A DNA stretch of 64,000 bases, taken from contig NZ_AYZA01000024.1 of assembly GCF_001436315.1 (NCBI RefSeq), positions 24,800 through 88,799 of the forward strand. Reading direction: 5' to 3'. The stretch is from Ligilactobacillus aviarius subsp. aviarius DSM 20655 (GTDB lineage Bacteria > Bacillota > Bacilli > Lactobacillales > Lactobacillaceae). Position numbers and translations under genes: made by a program. Under the pieces are notes generated by a model. That model made no database searches. It worked only from the letters and a program-made list of their open reading frames with translations, and was not told the DNA's origin. Shown here piece after piece: positions 1 to 8,132 of the stretch. Position 1 is the first letter of the stretch, and the number at the start of each line of letters is the position of its first letter.

Positions 1-84
1 GATGCAAACCTCCGAATCTATGCTAGCGCGATTCGTTCGCTTTTCTGCTTCCACCACGCTCGTTTTTAACGTTTTGTCACACCT
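1..84 (-). repeat. Dispersed palindromic repeat, copy 1 (cut by window edge)
   Basis: This is one of three copies of a repeat in the window; the others are at 49451-49546 and 56041-56146. It shares the blocks CCTCCGAATCTATGCT, GCGATTCGTTCG, CTCGTTTTT and GTTTTGTCACACCT with them. It carries about 18 extra bases between the GATTCGTTCG block and the CTCGTTTTT block, and its far end lies outside the window. No reading frame is evident. Strand is assigned so that the GGTGTGACAAAAC end is first. Confidence 0.75.
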
Positions 85-163
85 AATTGGCTTTCTTTTA
101 ACGAGTTCGGTAAAATAAGGTTATCTGCCTAAAAAGGCTGAATTCAAAAAATTAATAATTTCG

Positions 164-210
164 CCACATTCAGAGGGTATAATAATGAAAAGAATTACTT
201 TTGAATGTGG
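164..210 (+). promoter_or_regulatory. Promoter region of class A PBP gene with flanking inverted repeat
   Basis: A perfect TATAAT lies at 178-183 with no good -35 hexamer. Two 9-base arms, CCACATTCA (164-172) and TGAATGTGG (202-210), form a perfect inverted repeat around it. Since the left arm is upstream of the likely start of transcription, this is more likely a DNA operator than an RNA hairpin. That reading is inference. Confidence 0.45.
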
Positions 211-236
211 ATCAAATTGATTAGAGGATTTGTTAA

Positions 237-2342
237 ATGAAAGATTCTGAATTTAAAGAATGGATACGCGATAAGTGGGGTCGCTTTAAAACGTGGTTTA
301 AGGCGAAGTGGCATCGTTATCAAATTTGGAAATGGTTGTTGATTGCTTTCCTTTCCGTTTTCTTGATGGTCAGTGTTCGCCTTGTGTTTATTGCCAAGAC
401 GGCCCATGTAAGTGACTTGAAGGCCCGGCTTGAGCAGACGACTGAGATTTATGATGCTTCGGGAAAGAAAGCCGGTTCGCTTTATTCGCAAAAGGGAACG
501 TGGGTCCCATTATCGAAAATTTCGCAAAACATGCCGAATGCGGTGCTTTCAACCGAAGACCGGAATTTCTACCATGAATATGGCTTCTCGGTCAAAGGAA
601 TTGCCCGGTCGGTCGTGTTACTGATTCGGAACCGGTTAATGGGTGAAAGCACGATCAGCAGCGGGGGAAGTACGATCACCCAGCAACTGGTTAAAAATGC
701 GTTCTTATCGCAACAGCAAACCTTCTCGCGGAAAGCAAAGGAAATTTTCATTGCGATGCAGGTTGAAAATACATACAGTAAGAATGAAATTCTAACGATG
801 TATTTAAATAATGCATATTTTGGGAATGGCGTTTGGGGCGTTGAAGACGCGGCAGAACGTTACTTTGGGGTTCATGCTTCCCAGTTAACGGTTCCTGAAG
901 CTGCCACTTTGGCGGGAATGCTGACCAATCCAAACGGGTTTAATCCGGCTGACCATCCGAAGGCTTCACGGGATCGGCGAAACTTGGTATTACAATTTAT
1001 GTATGAAAACAAAAAGCTGACTAAGAGCGAAATGAAGCAATATCAAGCAACGCCAATGGTTACGCATGACAATTATACCTATCATTCAGGTTACAATTAT
1101 CCGTATTACTTTGATGCGGTCATTAGCGAAGCCATCAACCGTTATGGCTTGACTGAAAAGGACATTATGAACGGCGGTTATAAGATTTACACGTCATTGA
1201 ATCAAAGTCAGCAGAAAGTAATGCAAAATGCGTTTGAAGATCAAGCGCTGTTCCCACCGGCTCAACCCGATGAAACAGAAGCGCAAGCCGCTTCAATTGC
1301 GATTGATCCGGATAACGGCGGCGTTACCGCATTGGTTGGCGGTCGTCCAGGAACGCACGTGTTCCGGGGATATAACCGGGCAACGCAACTGGTGCGTTCA
1401 CCAGGATCAACTATTAAGCCATTAGCGGTTTATACTCCGGCGTTGGAAAACGGCTGGCATTATGATTCAATGGTTGAAGATAAACTTCAATCGTATGGTT
1501 CAAACCATTATACGCCGCAAAACTGGAACGACCAGTATGCTGGTAAAATTCCAATGTATGAAGCATTGGCGTTAAGTAAAAATACGTCTGCGGTTTGGTT
1601 ATTAAACAAGATTGGGGTTCAAAAGGGTTACGATTCCGTTGAAAAGTTTGGAATCAAGCTCACCAAAGCAGATGATAACTTAAGCTTGGCTCTTGGCGGT
1701 TTGGAAAAGGGAGTTTCACCTTACCAGATGGCAAGCGCCTACACGGCCTTTGCGAACAACGGGGTTCGTTATGAACCGCACTTAATTACTAAAATTGAAG
1801 ACGCTTCAGGCAAGGTGATCGTGGATAATACCCATATTAAGCATAAGCGGATCATGTCAAAGAAGATCGCTAAAGAAATGACCAGTATGATGATCGATGT
1901 TTATAAGGACGGAACGGGTGTGAGTGCCGCTCCATCTGGTTATACGATTGCGGGAAAGACCGGTTCAACGCAAAGTACAGATGATATCAATCAAAACGGA
2001 ACGGCTGAAGATGACCACTGGTTTATTGGTTATACGCCGGACGTTGTGGTTGCAACGTGGATGGGATATGATTCTGATAAGTATAACCTTGGCGAATACG
2101 GTGCTAATGAAGGTTCTGGCTTGTTTAAGGCTGAAATGCAGGGAATCATTCCAACAACAAATGAAACGTCATTTGGCGTTCAAGCAGCTTCAACACTTGC
2201 AAACGAATCAAGTAATCCGGGTTCAAGTGCGAGCGGATTATGGGATAATATTAAAGAAAATGGCCAAAACATTGGCAACACGATCAAACAGAAAGCTAGT
2301 CAATGGAAACAGCAAATCGAAAATTTTATTAATAATCATTAA
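237..2342 (+). CDS. Class A penicillin-binding protein (bifunctional transglycosylase/transpeptidase)
   Basis: This 701-residue membrane enzyme polymerises and cross-links peptidoglycan outside the cell. A basic N-terminus precedes one membrane segment (about 33-53). The GT51 glycosyltransferase domain follows, with the catalytic glutamate in TEDRNFYHEYG (E107), the GGSTITQQL motif (143-151) and a MYLNNAYFGNGVWG motif near 190-201. The transpeptidase domain has the SxxK motif STIK (S391, K394), SKN at 447-449 and KTG at 574-576, so both activities look intact. A Ser/Asn-rich tail of about 60 residues ends the protein. The ATG at 237 has AGAGGA upstream. yhaM follows directly. I cannot assign a specific paralogue name from sequence alone. 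Confidence 0.93.
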   Translation: MKDSEFKEWIRDKWGRFKTWFKAKWHRYQIWKWLLIAFLSVFLMVSVRLVFIAKTAHVSDLKARLEQTTEIYDASGKKAGSLYSQKGTWVPLSKISQNMPNAVLSTEDRNFYHEYGFSVKGIARSVVLLIRNRLMGESTISSGGSTITQQLVKNAFLSQQQTFSRKAKEIFIAMQVENTYSKNEILTMYLNNAYFGNGVWGVEDAAERYFGVHASQLTVPEAATLAGMLTNPNGFNPADHPKASRDRRNLVLQFMYENKKLTKSEMKQYQATPMVTHDNYTYHSGYNYPYYFDAVISEAINRYGLTEKDIMNGGYKIYTSLNQSQQKVMQNAFEDQALFPPAQPDETEAQAASIAIDPDNGGVTALVGGRPGTHVFRGYNRATQLVRSPGSTIKPLAVYTPALENGWHYDSMVEDKLQSYGSNHYTPQNWNDQYAGKIPMYEALALSKNTSAVWLLNKIGVQKGYDSVEKFGIKLTKADDNLSLALGGLEKGVSPYQMASAYTAFANNGVRYEPHLITKIEDASGKVIVDNTHIKHKRIMSKKIAKEMTSMMIDVYKDGTGVSAAPSGYTIAGKTGSTQSTDDINQNGTAEDDHWFIGYTPDVVVATWMGYDSDKYNLGEYGANEGSGLFKAEMQGIIPTTNETSFGVQAASTLANESSNPGSSASGLWDNIKENGQNIGNTIKQKASQWKQQIENFINNH

Positions 2343-2374
2343 TTTTTAAATTGAATTTTAAAGAGGCGAGGCAG

Positions 2375-3325
2375 ATGGCAAAAGAAATTTTTGACTATGA
2401 AATTGATGAAAATATGGATCTGTTTGCGTTGATCAAAACGGCAGATGTCCGAATTGCGAAGAATGGCTCCAAATTTATTTCATTTATTTTCTGTGACCGT
2501 TCAGGCGAGATCATGGCAAAATTTTGGGATGCATCAGACGAAGATATTGAAAACTTTCAAGAAGGGCGGGTCGTTCACATTACCGGTAAACGGGAAAACT
2601 ATCAAAGCAATCCGCAAATCAAGATCTTTAACCTTCATCTTCCCCATGATGGCGAACCAAATGATCCACTCGATTTTGTTCCTAAAGCTCCGGAAGATAC
2701 TTCATCGATGGAAAAAGATTTTAATGCCTTTTTCTTGGAAATTAAGAATCCAACATGGAGTAAGATCGTTCATTATCTGGTAAAGAAATATCACGACCGG
2801 TTCTTCACGTTCCCGGCGGCGAAAAAGAATCACCATGCCTTTGCTGGCGGGTTAGCATACCATACGCTGTCAATTTTACGGTTGGCTAAGGCGGTAACCG
2901 AAGAATACGACTTTGTTGACCGTTCATTACTGTATGCCGGGGCGATGTTACACGACCTTGGAAAGGTGATTGAACTTTCCGGACCGATTGCGACGCGCTA
3001 CACGTTAGAAGGGAATCTAGTCGGCCATATTGTATTGATCGATGAACAGATTGTTGAGGCATGTCAAAAACTTGGAATTGACCAACAAAGCCAAGATGTG
3101 ATTCTGTTACGGCATATGATTTTAGCTCATCATGGGTTGATGGAATACGGCTCACCGGTTCAACCACACTTAATGGAAGCCGAAATTTTACACCACTTAG
3201 ATGATCTTGATGCTTCAATTCAAATGATGAAGGGCGCGCTTGATCATACTGAAAAGGGTGAATTCTCAGAACGAATATTTGGCCTGGATGGGCGCAACTT
3301 CTATAAACCGGAAAATCAAGATTAG
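2375..3325 (+). CDS. yhaM: 3'-5' exoribonuclease YhaM
   Basis: YhaM-family 3'-to-5' exonuclease, acting on RNA and single-stranded DNA. The 316-residue protein has an N-terminal OB-fold nucleic-acid-binding domain (about 10-95) and an HD metal-dependent phosphohydrolase domain, with HHAFAGG..H near residue 153 and HDLGK near 192. The frame opens at a TTG at 2351, but that codon has no ribosome binding site. The ATG at 2375 follows GAGGCGAGG and gives the usual N-terminus MAKEIFDYE, so I use it. The gene lies 32 bases after the PBP gene and ends in a terminator, so the two are probably co-transcribed. Confidence 0.93.
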   Translation: MAKEIFDYEIDENMDLFALIKTADVRIAKNGSKFISFIFCDRSGEIMAKFWDASDEDIENFQEGRVVHITGKRENYQSNPQIKIFNLHLPHDGEPNDPLDFVPKAPEDTSSMEKDFNAFFLEIKNPTWSKIVHYLVKKYHDRFFTFPAAKKNHHAFAGGLAYHTLSILRLAKAVTEEYDFVDRSLLYAGAMLHDLGKVIELSGPIATRYTLEGNLVGHIVLIDEQIVEACQKLGIDQQSQDVILLRHMILAHHGLMEYGSPVQPHLMEAEILHHLDDLDASIQMMKGALDHTEKGEFSERIFGLDGRNFYKPENQD

Positions 3326-3356
3326 AAAAATCCCAGCAATTTTGCTGGGATTTTTT
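3326..3356 (+). terminator. Terminator after yhaM
   Basis: The stem TCCCAGCAA/TTGCTGGGA (3331-3350) is followed by six T. It starts directly after the yhaM stop codon. Confidence 0.88.
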
Positions 3357-3363
3357 AGATAAC

Positions 3364-3393
3364 AAAAGACCCCAACGATCGTTGGGGTCTTTT
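3364..3393 (-). terminator. Terminator after prsA (symmetric)
   Basis: The palindrome AAAAGACCCCAACGATCGTTGGGGTCTTTT has a 13-base stem flanked by A and T runs, so it can act on both strands. It serves prsA on the minus strand and backs up the yhaM terminator. Confidence 0.85.
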
Positions 3394-3405
3394 ATTTAAC
3401 TGATC

Positions 3406-4320
3406 TTATTTATTGTTTTGAGCTGCACCTGTGTTGTTGCCTGAACCAGTGTAGTTTGCCAAGATATTTTGTAAATCTTTATCCTTGATTGAAACGTCAC
3501 CGTTCTTCAATACCTTAGATACAACCTTTTGCAATGTTGCTTGATCATTCATTTCTTCGTTGATGATTTGATCTTTCAATTGCTTGATGTGGTCTTTCAT
3601 TTGACCCTTGCCAGGGTTCTTGATGCAGTAGATAACTTGGTAACCGTATGGAGTCTTAACCGGTGTTTCAGTGAATTGACCAGTCTTCAACTTGAATGCG
3701 GCTTGCTTGAATGAGTTATCTAATTGAGTGTCTGTTCCGTCAAATGAAGGAAGCTTGCCACCCTTGTTCTTTGTAGCAGTATCTTCTGAGTACTTCTTAG
3801 CTAATTGCTTGAAGTTGTCGTAACTGCCGTTTTGTTTAAGTTGGTTGATGACATCTTGAGCATCAGATTCCTTTTGAACTAAGATGTGAGCAACCGTGAT
3901 CTTTGGTTCAAAACTCTTCCATTGTTGTTGAAGCATCTTGTTAGTGATCTTTGTGTTTGCAATTACAGCTTGCTTAAGTAACAAGTTATCCCGAATTTGA
4001 TCCTTTAATGTTGAAGGGGTCAAATTATTTTGTTGCAATGCAGTTGAGAATTGAGCACCATATTGACTCTTCAATGCATTGTATTGCTTGTCGACATCTT
4101 TGCTTGAAACCTTGCTGCCGTAGTCTTTTTCAAGCACTTTGTCTAAAATCATTTGTTGAAGGACTTGTTTACCGCTTTGAGTTTCCTTCATCTTGTTGTA
4201 ATATTCGCTTTCAGTGATCTTACCACCTGAAGTTGTGGCAACAGTCTTTGAACATGCAGCTAAACTGAATGCCATTAAAACCCCTAAAGCTGCAACAAGC
4301 AGTTTTTTCATTTTTTTCAT
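3406..4320 (-). CDS. prsA: Peptidyl-prolyl isomerase / foldase lipoprotein PrsA
   Basis: PrsA is a lipid-anchored parvulin-type foldase that helps secreted proteins fold at the outer face of the membrane. The N-terminus is a lipoprotein signal with lipobox LAAC (Cys23 when starting at MKKMKKLL). A central parvulin domain (about 135-235, VAHILVQ... [10 protein letters not shown]) and a polar C-terminal tail follow. The frame can be extended five codons to an ATG at 4335. The ribosome binding site is poor for all candidates, so the start is chosen by signal-peptide layout. An extended -10 lies at 4367-4375. It is Lys/Gln-rich, as is usual for the family. Confidence 0.93.
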   Translation of the reverse strand: MKKMKKLLVAALGVLMAFSLAACSKTVATTSGGKITESEYYNKMKETQSGKQVLQQMILDKVLEKDYGSKVSSKDVDKQYNALKSQYGAQFSTALQQNNLTPSTLKDQIRDNLLLKQAVIANTKITNKMLQQQWKSFEPKITVAHILVQKESDAQDVINQLKQNGSYDNFKQLAKKYSEDTATKNKGGKLPSFDGTDTQLDNSFKQAAFKLKTGQFTETPVKTPYGYQVIYCIKNPGKGQMKDHIKQLKDQIINEEMNDQATLQKVVSKVLKNGDVSIKDKDLQNILANYTGSGNNTGAAQNNK

Positions 4321-4366
4321 AAGAAATAAACACATCCATTTCTATTCTTTTTTAATAACATTCCTA

Positions 4367-4375
4367 ACTATACCA
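4367..4375 (-). promoter_or_regulatory. Extended -10 promoter of prsA
   Basis: TGGTATAGT on the minus strand fits the TGnTATAAT extended -10 pattern, about 50 bases upstream of the prsA start. No clear -35 was seen. Confidence 0.5.
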
Positions 4376-4434
4376 TAAAAAAGGCAGGGCGGAATAAAAT
4401 TCAGTAAATTTTCATATATTATTTTGTTTTTAAT

Positions 4435-4737
4435 CTACTTATCTTTAAGTTCGCTTTTGATGTTGCCGATTAACGGCTGAATATCGGTTGAATACTTGGT
4501 AATATCTGATTCTAAATCTTGAATCACATCTTTAGAATCATTAAAGACTTGTTTGGCTTCTGAAACTTTTTGCTTAACAATTTCAGCCTTATCAATGACA
4601 TTATCAACTGATCCGTTGATGCGATCAACATCGATCGAATGTTGGATCAATGCGTCCAGAATTTGATCTTTTTTCCAATATGCAATTCCAGCTAAAGCTC
4701 CTGAAATTAAGATGAAACGCAAAAGAAATTTTCTCAT
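4435..4737 (-). CDS. Small membrane-anchored coiled-coil protein, unknown function
   Basis: This 100-residue protein has one N-terminal membrane segment (about 3-20), then a charged helical region rich in Lys, Asp, Glu and Val with heptad-like spacing. It resembles short YtxH/YhaH-like proteins only in general architecture; I do not recognise a named family. It starts 2 bases after the hit stop codon with TTGGAG upstream, so it is in the hit transcription unit. It lies between hit and prsA, so a role at the cell envelope is possible but unproven. Confidence 0.8.
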   Translation of the reverse strand: MRKFLLRFILISGALAGIAYWKKDQILDALIQHSIDVDRINGSVDNVIDKAEIVKQKVSEAKQVFNDSKDVIQDLESDITKYSTDIQPLIGNIKSELKDK

Positions 4738-4739
4738 AA

Positions 4740-5171
4740 TTATTTCTCCAATTTAGTCCGGATCCGGGCAGCAATTTCTTCTAATTGATCCGCGTTGTAG
4801 TTTGCAGTATTGTCAGCAAAATTCATTGAGAACCCTTCATCTGCAGAATACCGCGGAATAAAGTGAATATGGGAATGAAAGACTGACTGGTATGCAACTT
4901 CTCCGTTGTTATTGACGATGTTTAATCCTTGAATTGCAGGATCAAAGTTGCGAACGGCCCGCGCAATCATTGGAATTTTAGTTAAGACTTTTTGAGCAAG
5001 ATCATCATCGTATTCAAAGATATCTTGAACGTGCTTTTTAGGAACTAAAAGAGTATGTCCAGGCGTTGCTTGCGAAATGTCGAGAAATGCCTTCACATCT
5101 TCATCTTCATAAACCGTTGTACTTGGAATTTCACCACTGATGATTTTACAAAAAACACAATTGTCAGCCAT
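4740..5171 (-). CDS. hit: HIT family nucleotide hydrolase
   Basis: Histidine triad protein of 143 residues, likely a cytosolic purine nucleoside phosphoramidase or dinucleoside polyphosphate hydrolase of the Hint branch. The triad HSHIHF is present near residues 97-102. N-terminal CxxC (Cys5, Cys8) fits the zinc-binding Hint subgroup. The ATG has GAAGGA upstream. A good minus-strand promoter lies at 5205-5233. It is divergent from ecsA, and the hit-ecsAB neighbourhood is conserved in Firmicutes. Confidence 0.93.
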   Translation of the reverse strand: MADNCVFCKIISGEIPSTTVYEDEDVKAFLDISQATPGHTLLVPKKHVQDIFEYDDDLAQKVLTKIPMIARAVRNFDPAIQGLNIVNNNGEVAYQSVFHSHIHFIPRYSADEGFSMNFADNTANYNADQLEEIAARIRTKLEK

Positions 5172-5204
5172 AATAATCCTTCTTTCATTTATCGTTCACA
5201 ATCA

Positions 5205-5233
5205 AGTATACATGATATAATTTTTACTAACAA
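5205..5233 (-). promoter_or_regulatory. Overlapping divergent promoters of hit and ecsA
   Basis: On the minus strand TTGTTA (5228-5233) and TATACT (5205-5210) are separated by 17 bases and face hit. On the plus strand the extended -10 TGATATAAT (5213-5221) faces ecsA. The two polymerase sites overlap, so the genes may compete for transcription. Confidence 0.65.
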
Positions 5234-5258
5234 CGGATAGTAGAAGGGAACGAAGAAT

Positions 5259-5999
5259 ATGACATTAAAAGTGAGTCATTTAGTTGGGGGATATTCTCAA
5301 ATCCCAGTCCTTAAGGATGTTTCGTTTGAAGTTCAACCCGGCGAATTGGTTGGCTTGATCGGGTTGAACGGGGCCGGAAAGTCAACGACGATCAAACACA
5401 TTATTGGCCTGCTTGAACCGCAAAAGGGCGAAATTACGATTGATGGGGTCACTTTATTTGATGACCCTGAAAAATATAAAATAAAGTTGGCATACATTCC
5501 GGAAACCCCAATTTTGTATGATGAATTAACCTTGAAAGAACACCTTGAATTAACAATGATGGCCTATAACCTTGACCATGATGAAGCGTGGGAAAAGGCG
5601 AACCGCTTGTTAAAAATGTTCCGGTTAGATAAGAAACTTGATTGGTTCCCGGCAAACTTTTCAAAGGGAATGCGCCAAAAAGTAATGATCACTTGTGCGT
5701 TTATTACCAATGCAGAAATTTTTATTATTGATGAACCGTTTTACGGCCTTGATCCGCTTGCAATTCGCGATTTAACGTCCCTAATTGATGAAGTTAAGGC
5801 TCGGGGAGCAGCCGTCTTGATGTCAACGCACGTCCTTGAAACTGCACAAAAAATCTGCGACCGGTTTGTGATGCTTAATCATGGTCAAGTTGAAGCCCAA
5901 GGTGACTTGAGCGATCTTCAAGATCAAATGAATAAGCAAGATGCTGATTTATCAGATATTTATTTAGAAATGACACAAGGGGAGTCGGCTAATGAATAA
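5259..5999 (+). CDS. ecsA: ABC transporter ATP-binding protein EcsA
   Basis: EcsA is the ATPase of the EcsAB ABC exporter, linked in Bacillus to protein secretion and regulated membrane proteolysis; the substrate is not settled. The 246-residue protein has Walker A GLNGAGKST (about 37-45), the signature FSKGMRQK and Walker B IFIIDEP followed by the H-loop STH. The ATG has AGAAGGGA upstream. Its 3' end overlaps ecsB by 8 bases, which implies translational coupling. Confidence 0.94.
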   Translation: MTLKVSHLVGGYSQIPVLKDVSFEVQPGELVGLIGLNGAGKSTTIKHIIGLLEPQKGEITIDGVTLFDDPEKYKIKLAYIPETPILYDELTLKEHLELTMMAYNLDHDEAWEKANRLLKMFRLDKKLDWFPANFSKGMRQKVMITCAFITNAEIFIIDEPFYGLDPLAIRDLTSLIDEVKARGAAVLMSTHVLETAQKICDRFVMLNHGQVEAQGDLSDLQDQMNKQDADLSDIYLEMTQGESANE

Positions 6000-7203
6000 G
6001 ATTTGGAATCAACGCCTCAGTCAATATCAGCAAAAATTATTGAAATATTTGCGTTATGTTTTTAATGACCATTTTGTAATTGCACTCTTTTTTGTTTTTG
6101 GAGCGGTTTGTTACGGCTACTTTAATTTTATTGACCACTATGTTTATCCATTAACGGTTGTTGACCGGGTGGTGGCGATTATTACCTTAATGGTCATTTT
6201 ACAGATTGGAAAGTTTGCAACGCTTCTTCAAAAGCCGGATATCGTTTTCTTACTGCCAAATGATTACCGCATTAACGATTATTTGATCAAAGCCCGCCAT
6301 CACAGCATGACAATGACCGCATTGATTCAAATCGGCTGCGGATTGATCACGGTACCGTTCTTAGTTCGGGTCCTTCATTTCAGCTGGATCGAATGGGCAG
6401 TTTTACTTATCAGTCAGGTTCTTTTTAAATGGATGCAACTTCTTTTTGAAGAAACTGGTTTGTTTGATCAAAAATGGAATTCAAGTCAAATGCAATTTTT
6501 AAAGCAGGGTCTTCCACTGATTGGAATTGTGGGCGGAATTTTGCTTAGTCCATGGTTAAGTTTAGGAATTGCGGTGATTGGTTGGGGCAGCATGCTTCAA
6601 TTGCGAAAAAAGGCCAGCTACCACGTCTTCAAATGGAAAGATGCAATTGCCGCCGAAGATAAACGGGTCATGCGGATCTACAAATTTTTCAGTTTATTTA
6701 CGGATGTTCCGGAAGTTCATCAAAAAATCAAACGGCGGCGTTATTTGGACTGGCTGTTACCCCGCATTCAACAAGACTCGCGCCAAACATATAAGTATTT
6801 ATACTGGCGTGGATTTTGGCGCAATTCGGAATATAGCGGATTATTTATGCGGCTAACGATCATTGGGGTTTTGTTGATGTTGTTCATCAACTTAAAGTGG
6901 GTAAGTCTTTTGATCGGATTACTATTTATCTACTTAACCAGTTTCCAATTGATTCCGCTTGCGAACCAATTTTACGATATTGTCTTTACGCATCTTTATC
7001 CGATAAAGTCCAGCCAGCAACTTGCAAGTTTTCGGAAAATTCTTGGTACATTAACGGCCGTTCAAGCTTTGATTTTTACTGGGACATTGTTAATTGCAAC
7101 CCATTCATTGATTGCAGCGGTTGGGTTGGTGATTGGGGCAGTTGGAATTGAACTTTTGCTTGCCCATTTCAGCCTTAATAAAAGATTTAATAAAGGTGCT
7201 TGA
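5992..7203 (+). CDS. ecsB: ABC transporter membrane subunit EcsB
   Basis: Membrane partner of EcsA, 403 residues, with several hydrophobic segments in pairs (about 25-80, 100-145, 165-200, 285-325 and 350-390) separated by a basic cytoplasmic stretch (KIKRRRYLDW). The family usually has about this length. It overlaps ecsA by 8 bases. The next gene's -35 hexamer overlaps its stop codon. No ecsC follows. Confidence 0.92.
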   Translation: MNKIWNQRLSQYQQKLLKYLRYVFNDHFVIALFFVFGAVCYGYFNFIDHYVYPLTVVDRVVAIITLMVILQIGKFATLLQKPDIVFLLPNDYRINDYLIKARHHSMTMTALIQIGCGLITVPFLVRVLHFSWIEWAVLLISQVLFKWMQLLFEETGLFDQKWNSSQMQFLKQGLPLIGIVGGILLSPWLSLGIAVIGWGSMLQLRKKASYHVFKWKDAIAAEDKRVMRIYKFFSLFTDVPEVHQKIKRRRYLDWLLPRIQQDSRQTYKYLYWRGFWRNSEYSGLFMRLTIIGVLLMLFINLKWVSLLIGLLFIYLTSFQLIPLANQFYDIVFTHLYPIKSSQQLASFRKILGTLTAVQALIFTGTLLIATHSLIAAVGLVIGAVGIELLLAHFSLNKRFNKGA

Positions 7204-7229
7204 CATTATTTGCAGGTATTTTGTAGACT
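7200..7229 (+). promoter_or_regulatory. Promoter of ccrZ
   Basis: TTGACA (7200-7205, overlapping the ecsB stop) and TAGACT (7224-7229) are separated by 18 bases and lie 40 bases before the ccrZ ATG. Confidence 0.6.
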
Positions 7230-7268
7230 TTAATTAGTTATCGATATGTGTAGGAGGAGAGTGACAAA

Positions 7269-8072
7269 ATGGAATCCAATCAAAAGTCTGGTTGGCGCAT
7301 TCTCCCAGTTAACGGTGACACCGGAATGGCTTATATGGGTGTCAATAATGATAAACGCTTATTTTTAAAACGAAATACATCACCATTTTTAGCGGCACTC
7401 TCAATTGAAGAGATTACCCCGCGGCTGGTGTGGACGAAACGAATGACGTCGGGGGATACCTTGACCGCCCAGGAATGGTTAAATGGACGGAACCTCAAGC
7501 GCGAAGAAATGCGGGAAAAGCGCGTTTCTGATTTACTGTGGCGGGTTCACCATTCTTCATTATTAAAGAAGATGTGGAAACAAGTTGGTGGGCGGACCTT
7601 GACCCCTGCCGATTTGATCGATAAGTGTTATCTTGAATTAGAACCGGATTTACGAAATCATCCTTTGATTTCGAAAGTCTTAAAAGCATTGAAGGGTAAT
7701 CAACCGCAATTGGGACGCTCGAATTACGAAGTATGTCATGGCGATTTAAATCACAAAAACTGGCTCTTATCTGATGAAGATAAACTTTATCTTGTCGATT
7801 GGGATTCAGCTAAATTAGCTGATCCGGCATTGGATTTAAGCATGTTAATGTGCCAGTATGTCCCACGCTCGAAGTGGAATCAATGGTTGACTCAGTATTT
7901 CGGTCATCAACCAAGCGACGAGACGCAAAAACGAATCGTTTGGTACGCAATGGAAAACATGATTGAAACAATTGAGGACCATCACCGGCGTGGTCGTTTC
8001 CATGAAATGAACCAAGACATCGTTAAGTTAGCAGCAATTGTAAATGAACAAGACTATTACAAAATTGATTAA
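7269..8072 (+). CDS. ccrZ: Aminoglycoside-phosphotransferase-fold kinase, CcrZ/YtmP family
   Basis: This 267-residue protein has the APH/choline-kinase fold. The catalytic loop HGDLNHKN lies near residues 158-165 and the metal-binding aspartate in LVDWDSA near 176-182. It sits directly upstream of trmB, as ytmP does in Bacillus and ccrZ in streptococci, where CcrZ influences initiation of DNA replication. Family and context are seen here; the cellular role is inferred from homologues. It is not an antibiotic resistance gene by context. The ATG follows a strong AGGAGGAG. Confidence 0.82.
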   Translation: MESNQKSGWRILPVNGDTGMAYMGVNNDKRLFLKRNTSPFLAALSIEEITPRLVWTKRMTSGDTLTAQEWLNGRNLKREEMREKRVSDLLWRVHHSSLLKKMWKQVGGRTLTPADLIDKCYLELEPDLRNHPLISKVLKALKGNQPQLGRSNYEVCHGDLNHKNWLLSDEDKLYLVDWDSAKLADPALDLSMLMCQYVPRSKWNQWLTQYFGHQPSDETQKRIVWYAMENMIETIEDHHRRGRFHEMNQDIVKLAAIVNEQDYYKID

Positions 8073-8083
8073 TAAATGATTGA

Positions 8084-8117
8084 GAGGCTGGGCGGTGGCA
8101 CAGCCTCCTGGTTTTTT
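8084..8117 (+). terminator. Terminator-like hairpin between ccrZ and trmB
   Basis: The stem GAGGCTG/CAGCCTC (8084-8107) is followed by CTGG and then six T, so the U tract is displaced by four bases. No promoter is visible before trmB at 8133, so it may be leaky. It belongs to the conserved terminator family described in the findings. Confidence 0.65.
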
Positions 8118-8132
8118 AGAGAGGAAATTTAA

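Noticed and set aside
1924-2349. 141-residue plus-strand frame overlapping the class A PBP gene
   Set aside because: It is a shifted reading of the PBP transpeptidase region, Arg/Leu-rich as expected for a shadow frame.
2886-3365. 159-residue minus-strand frame opposite yhaM
   Set aside because: It is antisense to a well-conserved gene, has no ribosome binding site and no recognisable protein features.
7269-8072. Aminoglycoside resistance gene
   Set aside because: The fold matches aminoglycoside phosphotransferases, but the gene is the conserved trmB neighbour (YtmP/CcrZ family), not an acquired resistance gene.
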